Source: Microvirga alba
Lineage (GTDB): Bacteria; Pseudomonadota; Alphaproteobacteria; Rhizobiales; Beijerinckiaceae
Reading direction: 5' to 3'
Assembly: GCF_015694465.1 (NCBI RefSeq)
Contig: NZ_JADQDO010000001.1
Coordinates: 248,001 to 312,000, forward strand
Length of the DNA: 64,000 nucleotides
Below are positions 19,034 through 28,549 of this stretch, piece after piece (positions within the stretch are counted from its first letter, which is position 1; each line of letters begins with the position of its first letter). The notes below the pieces were generated by a model. It was not told the DNA's origin and made no database searches. It worked only from the letters and a program-made list of their open reading frames with translations. The position numbers were made by a program, and so were the translations under genes.

Positions 19034-19354
19034 CTACAAGCAGATACCCACGCAGAGGGGCCAGTAACCGCGCGAATAATAGTATCCGCGGGGATAATAA
19101 TACCTGTAGGGCCGATAATACCTGTAGCGGTGATAGTACCTGTAAGGGTGATGGTACCTGTAGCGGTGATAGTAGCGCGGGCCTCTCCACCAGCAGCGAT
19201 AAGGGCCGCAGACCCATCTGGCTTGCGTGACCAGATTGCCGGCTTCCTTGGCGATGCTCGGATCCGGACCGAACGGCGTCGCGCGAGCGGGTAGGACCGC
19301 ACCGGCAAACGCCAAGCCTCCCACCATTACGATTGCAGCGAACGCAGACTTCAT
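19034..19354 (-). CDS. Small secreted Tyr/Arg-rich repeat protein
   Basis: A 106-residue protein with a clear Sec signal peptide (hydrophobic residues 4-22, likely cleavage after ALPARA-like Ala near residue 25). The mature part has a Cys pair region (VCGPYRCWW) and then about 40 residues of Tyr, Arg, His and Pro in repeats of HRYRYYRPYRYYYP type, ending with WPLCVGICL, which adds two more Cys. The repeats are visible in the DNA as tandem GGTGATAGTACCTGTA-like units on the plus strand. Short periplasmic or surface proteins of this make-up are common in Hyphomicrobiales and have no established function. AAAGGAG-like purines (TCAGGAGGCC) precede the ATG. Confidence 0.75.
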   Translation of the reverse strand: MKSAFAAIVMVGGLAFAGAVLPARATPFGPDPSIAKEAGNLVTQARWVCGPYRCWWRGPRYYHRYRYHHPYRYYHRYRYYRPYRYYYPRGYYYSRGYWPLCVGICL

Positions 19355-19486
19355 GGCGGCCTCCTGAAAAGGAACAGGACAGACCTGCGCGATGATAGGT
19401 GTTCGACTTGTCGCGGCGTTGATCTTTGTCAGCTTGAATGCGGTGCGGTGTGTGGAGGGCGGCGGTCAAGCTCCTCCTTCAGCCGA

Positions 19487-20650
19487 TCAATGATATGGGT
19501 CTGCCGCGTCGCGTAATCCGTCGCCCATGAAGTTGAATGCGAGCACCACAATCACCACCGGCACGATGGGAAACAGCAGCCACGGGTGAAGCTGTACGGC
19601 AGCGAGGTTTTGCGCCTCGTTGAGCAACACGCCCCAGCTTGTGACAGGCGGACGCAAGCCCAGACCGAGGAACGACAAAGCCGTTTCGCCGAGGATCATC
19701 GACGGGATCGAGAGCGTCGCCGAGGCAATCAGGTGGCTCATGAAGTTCGGAATGAGGTGGCGCGCGATGATTCGTTTCTTGGACGCTCCCATCAGCTCCG
19801 CCGCTTTCACGAAGTCCTCTTCACGCAACGAGAGCAGCTTCGAGCGCACCGCGCGGGCGAGGCCTGGCCAGTCGAGCAGGCCGAGAATGATGGTGATGCC
19901 GAAGAAGACGAGGATCGGGCTCCAGTTCGGCGGGAGCGCCGCCGACAGGGCAAGCCACAACGGCAGTTCGGGCAATGACCGCAGGATCTCGATCATCCGC
20001 TGGATGATGTGATCGACCCATCCGCCGATATAGCCTGCGAGCCCGCCGAAGAAGAGGCCGAGCGCGAATGACACGGCGATGCCGACGATGCCGATGGTGA
20101 GCGAAATCCGCGCGCCATAGATGATGCGGGACAGAAGATCGCGCCCGAGCCGGTCGGTGCCGAGAATGAACATCGTGCTGTCTCTCGGCGGGCAGAACAG
20201 GTGCACGTTGCCCGGTACAAGTCCCCAGAACTCGTAAGCCTTGCCACGGCAGAGAAAGCGCATTGGTTGCGGCGTGGAATAATCCACCGTGTAGACGCGG
20301 CGGAAAGACTCCAGATCGAAGCTGAATTTGTAGGGATAAACGAAGGGGCCGATGAAGCGGCCTTCATGCATCAAATGAACCGGTTGAGGCGGCGCGTAGA
20401 TGAAATCGCCGTGGCGCTGTGTCTGGCTATAGGGCGCGATCACCTCGACGAACGGCACCATGAAGTAAAAGGCGAGGAGGATGAAGGCGGCAGCGACCGC
20501 CACTTTGTGTCGGCGAAATTTCCACCATGTCAGCTGCCATGAGGAGGCGCGGTAGTAGCTTTCGTGCTCGGCGCCCACCGGTTCCATCGCGCCGGGATCG
20601 AAGGCCGCGGGATCGACATAATGCTGTCTCGGCGGCGGAACCCTGTTCAT
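19487..20650 (-). CDS. Peptide-type ABC transporter permease (DppC/OppC family)
   Basis: A 387-residue inner-membrane permease, the second of a pair. After a cytoplasmic N-terminus and a first helix (VAAAFILLAFYFMVPF) comes a periplasmic segment of about 100 residues, longer than in OppC. The permease core then holds ILGTDRLGRDLLSRIIYGAR and the EAA loop (AELMGASKKRIIARHLIPN). It is the last gene of a four-gene operon with four-base overlaps throughout. Substrate not predictable beyond a peptide or peptide-like compound. Confidence 0.9.
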   Translation of the reverse strand: MNRVPPPRQHYVDPAAFDPGAMEPVGAEHESYYRASSWQLTWWKFRRHKVAVAAAFILLAFYFMVPFVEVIAPYSQTQRHGDFIYAPPQPVHLMHEGRFIGPFVYPYKFSFDLESFRRVYTVDYSTPQPMRFLCRGKAYEFWGLVPGNVHLFCPPRDSTMFILGTDRLGRDLLSRIIYGARISLTIGIVGIAVSFALGLFFGGLAGYIGGWVDHIIQRMIEILRSLPELPLWLALSAALPPNWSPILVFFGITIILGLLDWPGLARAVRSKLLSLREEDFVKAAELMGASKKRIIARHLIPNFMSHLIASATLSIPSMILGETALSFLGLGLRPPVTSWGVLLNEAQNLAAVQLHPWLLFPIVPVVIVVLAFNFMGDGLRDAADPYH

Positions 20651-21666
20651 CGCCCGCCTCCCATGCGAATGCGTGGATCGAGCCAGGCGAGCAATAGATC
20701 GGAAATCAACATCCCGATCACCGTGAGCACGGCGACGAACATGAGAATGAACCCGGCCAGAAACTGGTCCTGGCTCTTCAATGCGCTGAGCAGGATCGGG
20801 CCGACCGTTGGCAGGCTCAACACCAGCGACACCAGCACCGATCCGGAAATCAGATGCGGCAAAAGGTTTCCGATATCGGCGATGAACGGGTTCAGAGACA
20901 TGCGGAACGGATATTTCAGCAGGGCCGTGCGGGGCGCGAGGCCCTTCGCCTTGGCAGTCACGTAATATTGCTTGCCGAGTTCGTCGAGCAGGTTCGCGCG
21001 CATGCGCCGGATCATCGCCGCAGTTCCGCCAAGTCCGATCACGAGCGTGGGCACGACGAGATGCGACATGAGCGAACGGATTTTGGGCCAGGTCCAGGGT
21101 TGGTCCGCGAATTGCGCGTCATACAGACCGCCGATGGACACGCCGAACCAACGGTTCGCGTAATAGAGCAGGATTAGCGCAAGCAGAAAACTCGGCGTCG
21201 CAAGGCCGATATAACCAATGAAGGTGGCGACGTAGTCGCCGACCGAATATTGCCGCGTCGCCGAATAGATCGCGATGGGAATCGACACGAGGTGGATGAA
21301 GATCACGACGGCAAGATTGACGAGAAGCGTCAGCCATAGCGCGTCACCGACAACCTCGGTCACCGGCTTGTCGTACTCGAACGACCAGCCCCAATCGCCC
21401 TGAAGCAGGCCGGAAAAGCCGTTGGGGCCCGGCATCACGCCGATCCAGACGAGATATTGCTCCCAGGCCGGGCGGTCGAGTCCGTATTGCTTGATGAGAA
21501 ATTCAGCCTTGGCGATAGAGGCGGTTTCGCCTTGCGCCCTGAGTTCAGCGATCTGGTTGGTGAGGAAATCCCCTGGCGGCAGCTTGATGATGAAGAACAC
21601 AAGCGCCGAGATGATCAGAAGCGTTACGGCCATCGTGACGACGCGGCGCAACAGAAAGCGGATCAT
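20647..21666 (-). CDS. Peptide-type ABC transporter permease (DppB/OppB family)
   Basis: A 339-residue permease with six predicted membrane segments. It begins MIRFLLRRVVTMAVTLLIIS as is normal for the DppB family, and carries the EAA-type loop (YVTAKAKGLAPRTALLKYPF). It pairs with the downstream OppC-type permease to form the channel. Its start overlaps the stop of the substrate-binding protein gene by four bases, and its own stop overlaps the next start likewise. Confidence 0.92.
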   Translation of the reverse strand: MIRFLLRRVVTMAVTLLIISALVFFIIKLPPGDFLTNQIAELRAQGETASIAKAEFLIKQYGLDRPAWEQYLVWIGVMPGPNGFSGLLQGDWGWSFEYDKPVTEVVGDALWLTLLVNLAVVIFIHLVSIPIAIYSATRQYSVGDYVATFIGYIGLATPSFLLALILLYYANRWFGVSIGGLYDAQFADQPWTWPKIRSLMSHLVVPTLVIGLGGTAAMIRRMRANLLDELGKQYYVTAKAKGLAPRTALLKYPFRMSLNPFIADIGNLLPHLISGSVLVSLVLSLPTVGPILLSALKSQDQFLAGFILMFVAVLTVIGMLISDLLLAWLDPRIRMGGGR

Positions 21667-23591
21667 CGGCGCGCCTCTTTGGCAGCGGGCTTGCTCCAGA
21701 ACATTTCATCGAGCCGATAGATGCCGATCATCGCGGTCGGTTCCCAACTATAGATGGCCCGGTCGGGCAGGCCTTCCAGTCCGTCGCGGACGACGATCGG
21801 CTGCAGGGCTCCCGCAATCGTGCCGATGGTCCATTGGTTCTCGACGTGGTTGCGCAGCATCTCGCGCCAGGCATCGGTTTGCACGAGGTCGTCCGCGGTA
21901 TCCATCCAGACATTGTAGAGGTCGAGCAGACGCTTTGCTTCCGGCAGGTCCACCGCCTCACCGTTCTTGCCCTTTGTCTCGATGTATTGGCCCCATTTCG
22001 GCCAGGCGAGATTGTCCTGCCGCATGGGTGCGAATTCGGTCGGAGGCATGACGTCGGTCGGGATCGCGTTGTCGAACCCCTGGCCAGCCGTCATGATCGG
22101 CAGGCCTGCGAAAGCGCGGTTGCGCAGGACGGTCCGGTCCTGTGGCTTCACGAAGAGCCTTACGCCGATTTCGCGCCAGAACTCGCCGATCAAGGTCAAC
22201 CCGTCCACGATCAGACTGCTTTCGCCATCCGTCTCGACGATGATCTCAAGCTCGCGGCCATCGGGCAAGAGGCGGATGCCCGCTCCGTTGCGCTTGGTCA
22301 GCCCGATATCATCGAGAAGCTTTGACGCGAGGATAGGATCATAGTGGGCATTGGTACTGCGCAGCTCTGGCGAGAAAAGCGGGCTCTCCGGCATGACCGT
22401 ATTGTTGCCCTCGGTTCCCAAACCGAAGAGCAGCGCGTTGTTCAACGTCTTGCGGTCGATGCCGAAGGACAATGCCCTGCGGAAGCGCGCATCGCGATTG
22501 AGTTTGCGCCAGACCGGGTCGGTGGTGTTGAGGTTGGGATAGAGCGCCAGCTCGGTCCCGCGCGCGTAGGGCCAGAGCAGTGTCCTGTATCGATGCGCCT
22601 TCTCGCCCTCCTTCAGCACCGGCACATCGTTCATCGACAGGCCGCGGAACAGGAGATCGGCTTCGCCCGCATTGGCTTTTGCCGCAAACAATCCACCGGA
22701 CGCGACATCCATGATGATGCGGTCTACATAGGGAAGCTGGTGCCCCTTGCTGTCGACGCGGTGGTAATAGGGATTGCGCTCGAAGATGAAGCGCGTCGCG
22801 GGCGACGCATTGATCACGCGCCAAGGCATGAGAGTCGGCAGATCGGGATTCGTCTGCTCCTTCATGTCGTCCATGCGGTTGTGCAGGGCCGCCCAGGATT
22901 TCAGTTTCTGTTTCTTCGCCAGTTCTTCGAGCTGCGCCTTGTCGGCATATTTCGCGTGGAAGCGCTTCAGATAGGCGGATGCGCGGTAGATGCCGGGATC
23001 GAGCGGCCCCGCGAGTTGGGGCAGGAAGCGCGGGTTGGGACGGTCCCAGGAGTATCGGATGGTGCGCGCATCGAGCACCTCGAAGCGCGGCAACTTGCCG
23101 TCCACCATCATGAATTCGGGTGGGCCCGCGGGGGAGAGGTCCTTGTTGAGGGCCACATCCTCCCAATAGTAGCGGAAATCCTCCGCCGTGAAGGGAGATC
23201 CGTCCGACCAGCGATGGCCGGCGCGCAAGGTGAAGGTGATAACGCGGTCGCCGTCGCTCTCGACCTTCTCGACAAGATCCGGCTTGAGTTTCACGTCTCG
23301 GTCGTAGCCGACGAGCCGCGTGTAGGTGTAGGCGGAGATGTAGCGAATGTCGCGGGCGCGAGGCACGAGGGTGACGATGTCGCCGCCATAATGGCCGTCG
23401 CGGCCGCCCTCGGGATCGGAGAGAAGCGGCGTCTTCGGAATACGCTCCTCAAGCGGCGGCATCTTGCCCTGAAGCACCTTCTCCGCGAAGAACGGCGGCT
23501 CACTGAACCGTTCCGCGAAGGCCGGCAGCGACAGGAGAACGAAAACGGCGGCCAGACACACGGTCTTCGTGCTGATCCTCGTCAACATCAC
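21663..23591 (-). CDS. Periplasmic substrate-binding protein of peptide-type ABC transporter (SBP_bac_5)
   Basis: A 642-residue extracytoplasmic solute-binding protein with a Sec signal peptide (cleavage probably after LPAFA near residue 26). The family blocks are clear: TFTLRAGHRWSDGSPFTAED near residue 115, FERNPYYHRVD in the middle and FRRALSFGIDRKTLNNALLFG near residue 380. It is longer than typical OppA/DppA (about 540), matching a subgroup that also differs from YejA. The substrate is unknown. Second gene of the operon. Confidence 0.9.
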   Translation of the reverse strand: MMLTRISTKTVCLAAVFVLLSLPAFAERFSEPPFFAEKVLQGKMPPLEERIPKTPLLSDPEGGRDGHYGGDIVTLVPRARDIRYISAYTYTRLVGYDRDVKLKPDLVEKVESDGDRVITFTLRAGHRWSDGSPFTAEDFRYYWEDVALNKDLSPAGPPEFMMVDGKLPRFEVLDARTIRYSWDRPNPRFLPQLAGPLDPGIYRASAYLKRFHAKYADKAQLEELAKKQKLKSWAALHNRMDDMKEQTNPDLPTLMPWRVINASPATRFIFERNPYYHRVDSKGHQLPYVDRIIMDVASGGLFAAKANAGEADLLFRGLSMNDVPVLKEGEKAHRYRTLLWPYARGTELALYPNLNTTDPVWRKLNRDARFRRALSFGIDRKTLNNALLFGLGTEGNNTVMPESPLFSPELRSTNAHYDPILASKLLDDIGLTKRNGAGIRLLPDGRELEIIVETDGESSLIVDGLTLIGEFWREIGVRLFVKPQDRTVLRNRAFAGLPIMTAGQGFDNAIPTDVMPPTEFAPMRQDNLAWPKWGQYIETKGKNGEAVDLPEAKRLLDLYNVWMDTADDLVQTDAWREMLRNHVENQWTIGTIAGALQPIVVRDGLEGLPDRAIYSWEPTAMIGIYRLDEMFWSKPAAKEARR

Positions 23592-25453
23592 GCTGCCTCC
23601 TCTGCGGCCTGGCTTCCCAGACGCACCTTATGACCGGGCTCGATCTCTTTCATGACACCCGCCTCGCCCTGCAGCAGGCGGAAGGGGGCGGGCCATTGCG
23701 AAGGATTGGAGAAACGGTCCGCGCGCAACTTCTCGAAATCGAGCGGCCGGTCGATGTCAGGATCCGGCACGGCGGCGAGCAGTGCTTGCGTGTAAGGGTG
23801 AACCGGGTTCCGGAAGAGAGAAGTCTTTGGCGCTTCTTCGACGATGTAGCCCCGGCACATGACCGCAATCGTATCGGCGATGTAGTCCACCACCGCGAGA
23901 TTGTGCGACACGAAGAGATACGACAGCCCGAGCGCCGATTGGAGATCCTTCAGCAGGTTCAGCACCTGCGCCTGCACCGACACATCAAGGGCGGATACCG
24001 GCTCGTCGCAGAGCAACACGCGCGGTTCGAGCGCGAGCGCCCGCGCGATGCCGAGACGCTGGCGCTGGCCGCCGGAGAAGGAATGCGGGTAGCGCCGCAA
24101 GGAACGCTTATCGAGCCCGACCATGTCGAGCAATTGCGTGGCCCGCGCGTAGCGTTCGTCCGGAGTGCCGATGTCGTGGATGCGCAAGGGCTCGGTTAGG
24201 ATTTCGTAGACCGTCATGCGCGGATTGAGCGACGAGAACGGGTCCTGGAAGATGAACTGCACGGAGCGGCGATATTCGGTGAGCGCGGCACCCTCCAGCT
24301 CGAAGACATCGCGCGGACCCGTGCCATTATCGAACAGAACGCGCCCGGAATCCGGATGCATCGCCCGCATGATCATTTTGGAAACGGTCGTCTTGCCACA
24401 GCCTGACTCACCGACGAGGCCGAGCGTCGTGCCCGTCGGCAGGGAGAGGTTGACGTCGTTGACGGCCCGGATTGTCCTGATCTTGCCGGAGAACCAGCCC
24501 GAGCGGAGGGTATAGCTCTTCGTCAGATTCTCTACTTTCAGGATCGGGCCCTTGGGTTCGATCCGCTCGGGTGCGTGTGCGTTCGCGAGAGTGGCGCTTT
24601 TGATTTCCCGGATCGGAGTCAGGCGCTCGTCGACGGCCATGGCGAAGCGCGGCACGGCGCGCATGAGCGCCTGGAGATAGGGGTGTTGCGGGTTGCGGAA
24701 AATGTCTTCCCGCGAGCCCGCCTCCATGACCCGGCCGCGATACATGACCACGACCTCGTCGGCGACATTCGCCACCACCCCGAGATCGTGAGTGATGAGC
24801 AGCACCGACATGCCGGTTTCGGTTTGCAATTCCTTGATGAGATCGAGGATCTGGGCCTGCGTCGTCACGTCGAGTGCGGTCGTCGGTTCGTCCGCGATGA
24901 GAAGGGCAGGGCGGGTGATGAGCGCCATGGCGATCATGGCGCGTTGCCGCAACCCGCCGGAGAGCTCGAACGGGTACGTGCTCAAGGCACGTTTCGGGTC
25001 GGGAAAACCCACCCGGGCCAGCGCATCGATTGTCCGCTCGCGCGCCTCGGCGCGGCTGACACGGGCATGGATGACAAGCGCTTCGGAAATCTGATCGCCG
25101 ATGGTGTGGAGCGGCGAGAGCGATGTCATCGGCTCCTGGAAGATCATGGCGATACGTCCGCCGCGCAGCGCATGCATGGCGTCGCTCTCGGCGCCAAGCG
25201 CGGCAATATCGAGCGTGGCGTTGCTGACCGCATCATTGAAGACGATGGAGCCGCCCGAGATGTGGGCCTTCTTCGACAGGATCTGGAGAATGGCTTGCGC
25301 CGTCACGGATTTACCGGAGCCGGATTCCCCCACGAGAGCCACGGTCTTGCCCCTCGGAATGTCTAAAGACAATCCGTTCACCACCCGGAAGTCTCCGGTC
25401 TCGGTCATAAAATCGACCGTCAGCTGACGGATCGACAGGAGCGGCGTATCCAT
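23588..25453 (-). CDS. Peptide-type ABC transporter ATPase with two nucleotide-binding domains fused
   Basis: A protein of about 621 residues carrying two complete ABC ATPase domains in one chain, equivalent to OppD plus OppF (as in YejF or GsiA). The first domain has GESGSGKSVTAQA and LSGGLRQRAMIAMAL; the second has GESGCGKTTVSKM and FSGGQRQRLGIARALALEP. Each ends with the RNPxHPYxQAL block typical of oligopeptide importers. The ATG at 25453 is directly preceded by GGAGGAGCTC, an ideal ribosome site; the frame extends upstream to 25495 without a better start. It is the first gene of the operon, an order less usual than binding-protein-first. Confidence 0.93.
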   Translation of the reverse strand: MDTPLLSIRQLTVDFMTETGDFRVVNGLSLDIPRGKTVALVGESGSGKSVTAQAILQILSKKAHISGGSIVFNDAVSNATLDIAALGAESDAMHALRGGRIAMIFQEPMTSLSPLHTIGDQISEALVIHARVSRAEARERTIDALARVGFPDPKRALSTYPFELSGGLRQRAMIAMALITRPALLIADEPTTALDVTTQAQILDLIKELQTETGMSVLLITHDLGVVANVADEVVVMYRGRVMEAGSREDIFRNPQHPYLQALMRAVPRFAMAVDERLTPIREIKSATLANAHAPERIEPKGPILKVENLTKSYTLRSGWFSGKIRTIRAVNDVNLSLPTGTTLGLVGESGCGKTTVSKMIMRAMHPDSGRVLFDNGTGPRDVFELEGAALTEYRRSVQFIFQDPFSSLNPRMTVYEILTEPLRIHDIGTPDERYARATQLLDMVGLDKRSLRRYPHSFSGGQRQRLGIARALALEPRVLLCDEPVSALDVSVQAQVLNLLKDLQSALGLSYLFVSHNLAVVDYIADTIAVMCRGYIVEEAPKTSLFRNPVHPYTQALLAAVPDPDIDRPLDFEKLRADRFSNPSQWPAPFRLLQGEAGVMKEIEPGHKVRLGSQAAEEAA

Positions 25454-25484
25454 GAGCTCCTCCAATGGCCTTGAGCATAACGCG

Positions 25485-27416
25485 TCAGGTCCCAACCGTG
25501 ATCCTGTCTGGGTTACGAAACAACTCGTCTATCCGCAAGAAATGGATGCCGCTTGCGGCGAAATAGGCCATCAGCCGCTCGCAGAACGACCAGATCGCGT
25601 CGTCGTGGATGAGATGATGGGTCAGGACGCCGATCGGCTCGTTCCTGTCCGCCGTTCCCTCGACGCGTCGGTCAACCGCCTCCGCGAGTCTGGCGACGGT
25701 CCTTTCGGGCTCAACGAGGCTGCGCGAGCCATGCCAATCGATCGGGTCGATATGGGTGTTGATCTGAAGCAGATTTTTGGTCGGGTGCGGCGTGTCCCGA
25801 TCCTTGAAGGTTGAAAGGGCCTGATAGCCTTTGCGAGGCAGGAAGGGCACCAACCCGGTTGAAATCCGGTTCCAGGGCGGCACGAAAACGGGTAGCAGCT
25901 TGTCGCCCAGGGCCGCCTTTGCGGTCTGCAATGCCTGTCCAGCCTCGTCGGCCATGGCCTCGACGGGACGATGATCGCCGAACTCGGCCTTCTTCTCGCC
26001 CTTCGGCGCGTAATTGGCGTGGCTCGCCCCGTGGACGAGCGCGAAGACATTGCCTTCAGTTTCCAGACGCTGGACGAGAGAGGGGTTCAGGGCTTGCGGG
26101 ATCGCGGCGAGCGCCATTCCGGCGTCATACCGACGAGCGAGGCCGAGAAGGCGTTCCAGCGCGGGTGTATGCGCCACCGCGTCGTCATCTCGCCACCAGA
26201 AACCGATGGGGCAACCCCTATCCTTCGCGCGATTGATCGCCTGCGAAAGCTGCGACCAGTCGAAGGTCCGTTGTCGCGCTGGCGCAGCGAGGTCGATACC
26301 CTCGACGATGGCGACGCTTTGCCGCGCCCCGTCGAGGGACAGATCGGGAGCCTCCGACGAGACGCGCGCAAGCCCCCCGCGGACGGCTTCGGCGAGGCGC
26401 CCCGGCGACAGGATGTCTTCGGGGATGATTTCGGCAAGGCCGATGGCCTTGAGGCGCTCGGCGCGCAGACGTTGCTCCGTCTCGTGGCCCGCTTCGAATG
26501 GCACAAGCACCGGCCTCACACCGGCGCGGAGGATGTCGACGACCGTGTTGTAGCCCGCCTGACTGACCGAAAGCTTGGCTTTGGATAACAGAGCGCGAAA
26601 ATCAGGCCGCGCTCGTTCCACGCTTGCGTGGGGGGGGGCTCCCGCCCGAAGCGATTGAACATCCGTCTCCGCGACACCCGGTCCGATCAGGATGCGCCAG
26701 GACCTGTCCGGGATGAGGCGCGCCGCCTCGATGCTCGCGCGATAGAGCGGAAGACTCGCGGCGCTCGAGCCTCCCGAGACGACGATGCCGTTTCGCGCAT
26801 CGTCGGGGACAGGCGCGTCGTTCTCGTCCACATAGCCGGTATATCGCAGCAGGGGGCGGATCTCATCGTCCACGGGCCAGGACGCCTCCAGCGGAGCGAG
26901 CCTCGGGTCGCCATGGACAAGCACGGCATCGTAATCCCGAATAAGCCGCGCATGAATCTCGGCAACCCGTTCGGGCTTTGTCGGGGCGACGAGAATATCG
27001 CGGATCGAACACAAGACGAGCGGAGGGGGAGACTGGCGACGCGCTTCATCGACGAGCGCGCCGAATTCGTTCGCGAGCACGCGGCGGCCGAAGGGGAAAA
27101 GCTCGGTGATGAGAATGTCTGGTCGGGTGGCGTGAAAGGTCTTGAGCAGAAGATCGCGGCGTTCGGTCAGGCGCTTTTCATCGATTGGCGCGCCGCTTTC
27201 GTCCAATAGCGCCCTGAAGTCCGTGCCGACGGTTTTCACGGGCGGCAGCTGAACGAATGAGACGCCATCAAGTGCAATCAGCTGTATCCGGCTTCCGCCG
27301 GAGACGAGCGTGATCGCATGCCCCGCTTTCGCGAAGGCCCTCGCCAAGGCGGCGGCTCGGGTCAGATGGCCAGCCCCGAGAAGATGCGTGACGGCGATCA
27401 GGACGCGCATGCTCAT
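25485..27416 (-). CDS. Glycosyltransferase fused to polysaccharide deacetylase-like domain
   Basis: A 643-residue fusion. Residues 1 to about 375 are a GT-B glycosyltransferase related to MurG/GT28-like and COG4671 proteins: VTHLLGAGHLTRAAALARAF at the N-terminus, and VSQAGYNTVVDILRAGVRPVLVPF as the donor-site block around residue 285. Residues about 400-643 form a divergent deacetylase-like domain with WWRDDDAVAH near residue 408 (metal-type Asp pair), VHGASHANY near 461, VPPWNRIS, and THHLIHDD near the C-terminus. An enzyme adding a sugar and then trimming it, or acting on a neighbour, would fit, but that is inference. Last gene of a four-gene minus-strand run; starts with an ATGA overlap. 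Confidence 0.8.
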   Translation of the reverse strand: MSMRVLIAVTHLLGAGHLTRAAALARAFAKAGHAITLVSGGSRIQLIALDGVSFVQLPPVKTVGTDFRALLDESGAPIDEKRLTERRDLLLKTFHATRPDILITELFPFGRRVLANEFGALVDEARRQSPPPLVLCSIRDILVAPTKPERVAEIHARLIRDYDAVLVHGDPRLAPLEASWPVDDEIRPLLRYTGYVDENDAPVPDDARNGIVVSGGSSAASLPLYRASIEAARLIPDRSWRILIGPGVAETDVQSLRAGAPPHASVERARPDFRALLSKAKLSVSQAGYNTVVDILRAGVRPVLVPFEAGHETEQRLRAERLKAIGLAEIIPEDILSPGRLAEAVRGGLARVSSEAPDLSLDGARQSVAIVEGIDLAAPARQRTFDWSQLSQAINRAKDRGCPIGFWWRDDDAVAHTPALERLLGLARRYDAGMALAAIPQALNPSLVQRLETEGNVFALVHGASHANYAPKGEKKAEFGDHRPVEAMADEAGQALQTAKAALGDKLLPVFVPPWNRISTGLVPFLPRKGYQALSTFKDRDTPHPTKNLLQINTHIDPIDWHGSRSLVEPERTVARLAEAVDRRVEGTADRNEPIGVLTHHLIHDDAIWSFCERLMAYFAASGIHFLRIDELFRNPDRITVGT

Positions 27417-28549
27417 GCTTCAATCTTCGACAGGATCGAGACGAGCGCCGTGCGCAGCCGCACAGAGGCCTGCTCCAGACTACGCTCCTCCACAACAAAG
27501 CGACGAGCGGCGGAGCCGAGGCGCCGTCTCCTGTCGTGGTCCAGGAGGAGCGTCCTCACCGCATCGGAAAAGGCGTTGGCGTCTCCAGGTGGCGTCGTCA
27601 GCAGCCCGGTCTCCCCATCCTCGACCACGCTCGCGACGCCGCCATAGGCTCCCGCCACAACCGGGCATCCGAAGAGTTGGGCTTCCAGCAGGACCATTCC
27701 GTAGGCTTCGTTGACAGCGGGCCAGACAAAGAGATCCGCTTGTTCGTAAAGCTCGCGCAACCGCGCCTTGCTCTCGACCTGTCCGTGAAAGCGTACACGC
27801 TGGCCGAATGGCGCAAACAACCGTGTGACTTCGCCTTGCGCCGCGCCGTCCCCGACGATGTCGAGCGTCCAGGGTTGGAGGCGCAGGTTTTCGAGTGAGG
27901 CCGCGAGGGTCCGGTACGAGGCAAGCTTGTCGCCCTCACGCATCATGGCGACGGCGAGGAGACGCGGCTCTGCATGATTGCGAGGAGGCTGCGTAGGCAC
28001 TTGCGGCCACTCCCGCGCGTCGAGAAAAGGCGGCAGGTCGAAGAGGGCCTGATGGGACGGTCTCGCCGCGTCCAGCGCCTCGCGGTCGAGCGCCGTCATG
28101 ACGAAGATCGCGTCGGCGCGGTCAAGGGCTGCTTCGGCCCCCTGATGAGCGAAAGACCAGGGGCCGTCAGCGCGCTTTGCTGCTCTTGATCCTTCCGCGA
28201 TGACATAGGGAATGTGCAGGGCGTCGGCGACGCGAGGGCCGATCCAGTCCGGCGCTTTATAATAGACGTGGTAGGTGAACCAGAGGCGCGGCCGCCGATC
28301 CTTCGGGAGGTCGCGGTATCGCGTGATCAGGCCTGACGCGATCTCAAGCGATTGCTCTCTGATCCGCTCCTGGGCCGCCGGGTCTCCCGCCTTGTCGAGG
28401 GTGCGCAGGTCGCTGGAGAGGACGGGAGGAAAGCCCGCCTGATCCAGCGCCTTCATCAGCAGGCGCGCCATGGTGCGGTCGCCCGAAGGGGAGGGGGAGT
28501 CCGGGCTCTTCAAGGGTGCGTAGAACGCGACGGGCCTTGAGATGTTCAC
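27413..28549 (-). CDS. Glycosyltransferase, GT4 family
   Basis: A 378-residue GT-B glycosyltransferase. The N-terminus (ISRPVAFYAPLKSPDSPSPSG) matches a glycosyltransferase subgroup that works in surface-glycan clusters. The C-terminal donor site shows LFVWPAVNEAYGMVLLEAQL and PVVAGAYGGVASVVEDGETG, the classical GT4 E-x7-E pattern. It overlaps both neighbours by four bases, so it is translated together with them. Sugar specificity unknown. Confidence 0.9.
   Translation of the reverse strand: MNISRPVAFYAPLKSPDSPSPSGDRTMARLLMKALDQAGFPPVLSSDLRTLDKAGDPAAQERIREQSLEIASGLITRYRDLPKDRRPRLWFTYHVYYKAPDWIGPRVADALHIPYVIAEGSRAAKRADGPWSFAHQGAEAALDRADAIFVMTALDREALDAARPSHQALFDLPPFLDAREWPQVPTQPPRNHAEPRLLAVAMMREGDKLASYRTLAASLENLRLQPWTLDIVGDGAAQGEVTRLFAPFGQRVRFHGQVESKARLRELYEQADLFVWPAVNEAYGMVLLEAQLFGCPVVAGAYGGVASVVEDGETGLLTTPPGDANAFSDAVRTLLLDHDRRRRLGSAARRFVVEERSLEQASVRLRTALVSILSKIEA

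Noticed and set aside
21663-23591. Assignment of the binding protein as YejA
   Set aside because: The N-terminal and central blocks do not follow YejA; only membership in SBP_bac_5 can be supported.
22344-23633. 429-codon plus-strand frame
   Set aside because: Antisense to the substrate-binding protein gene; no recognisable domain.
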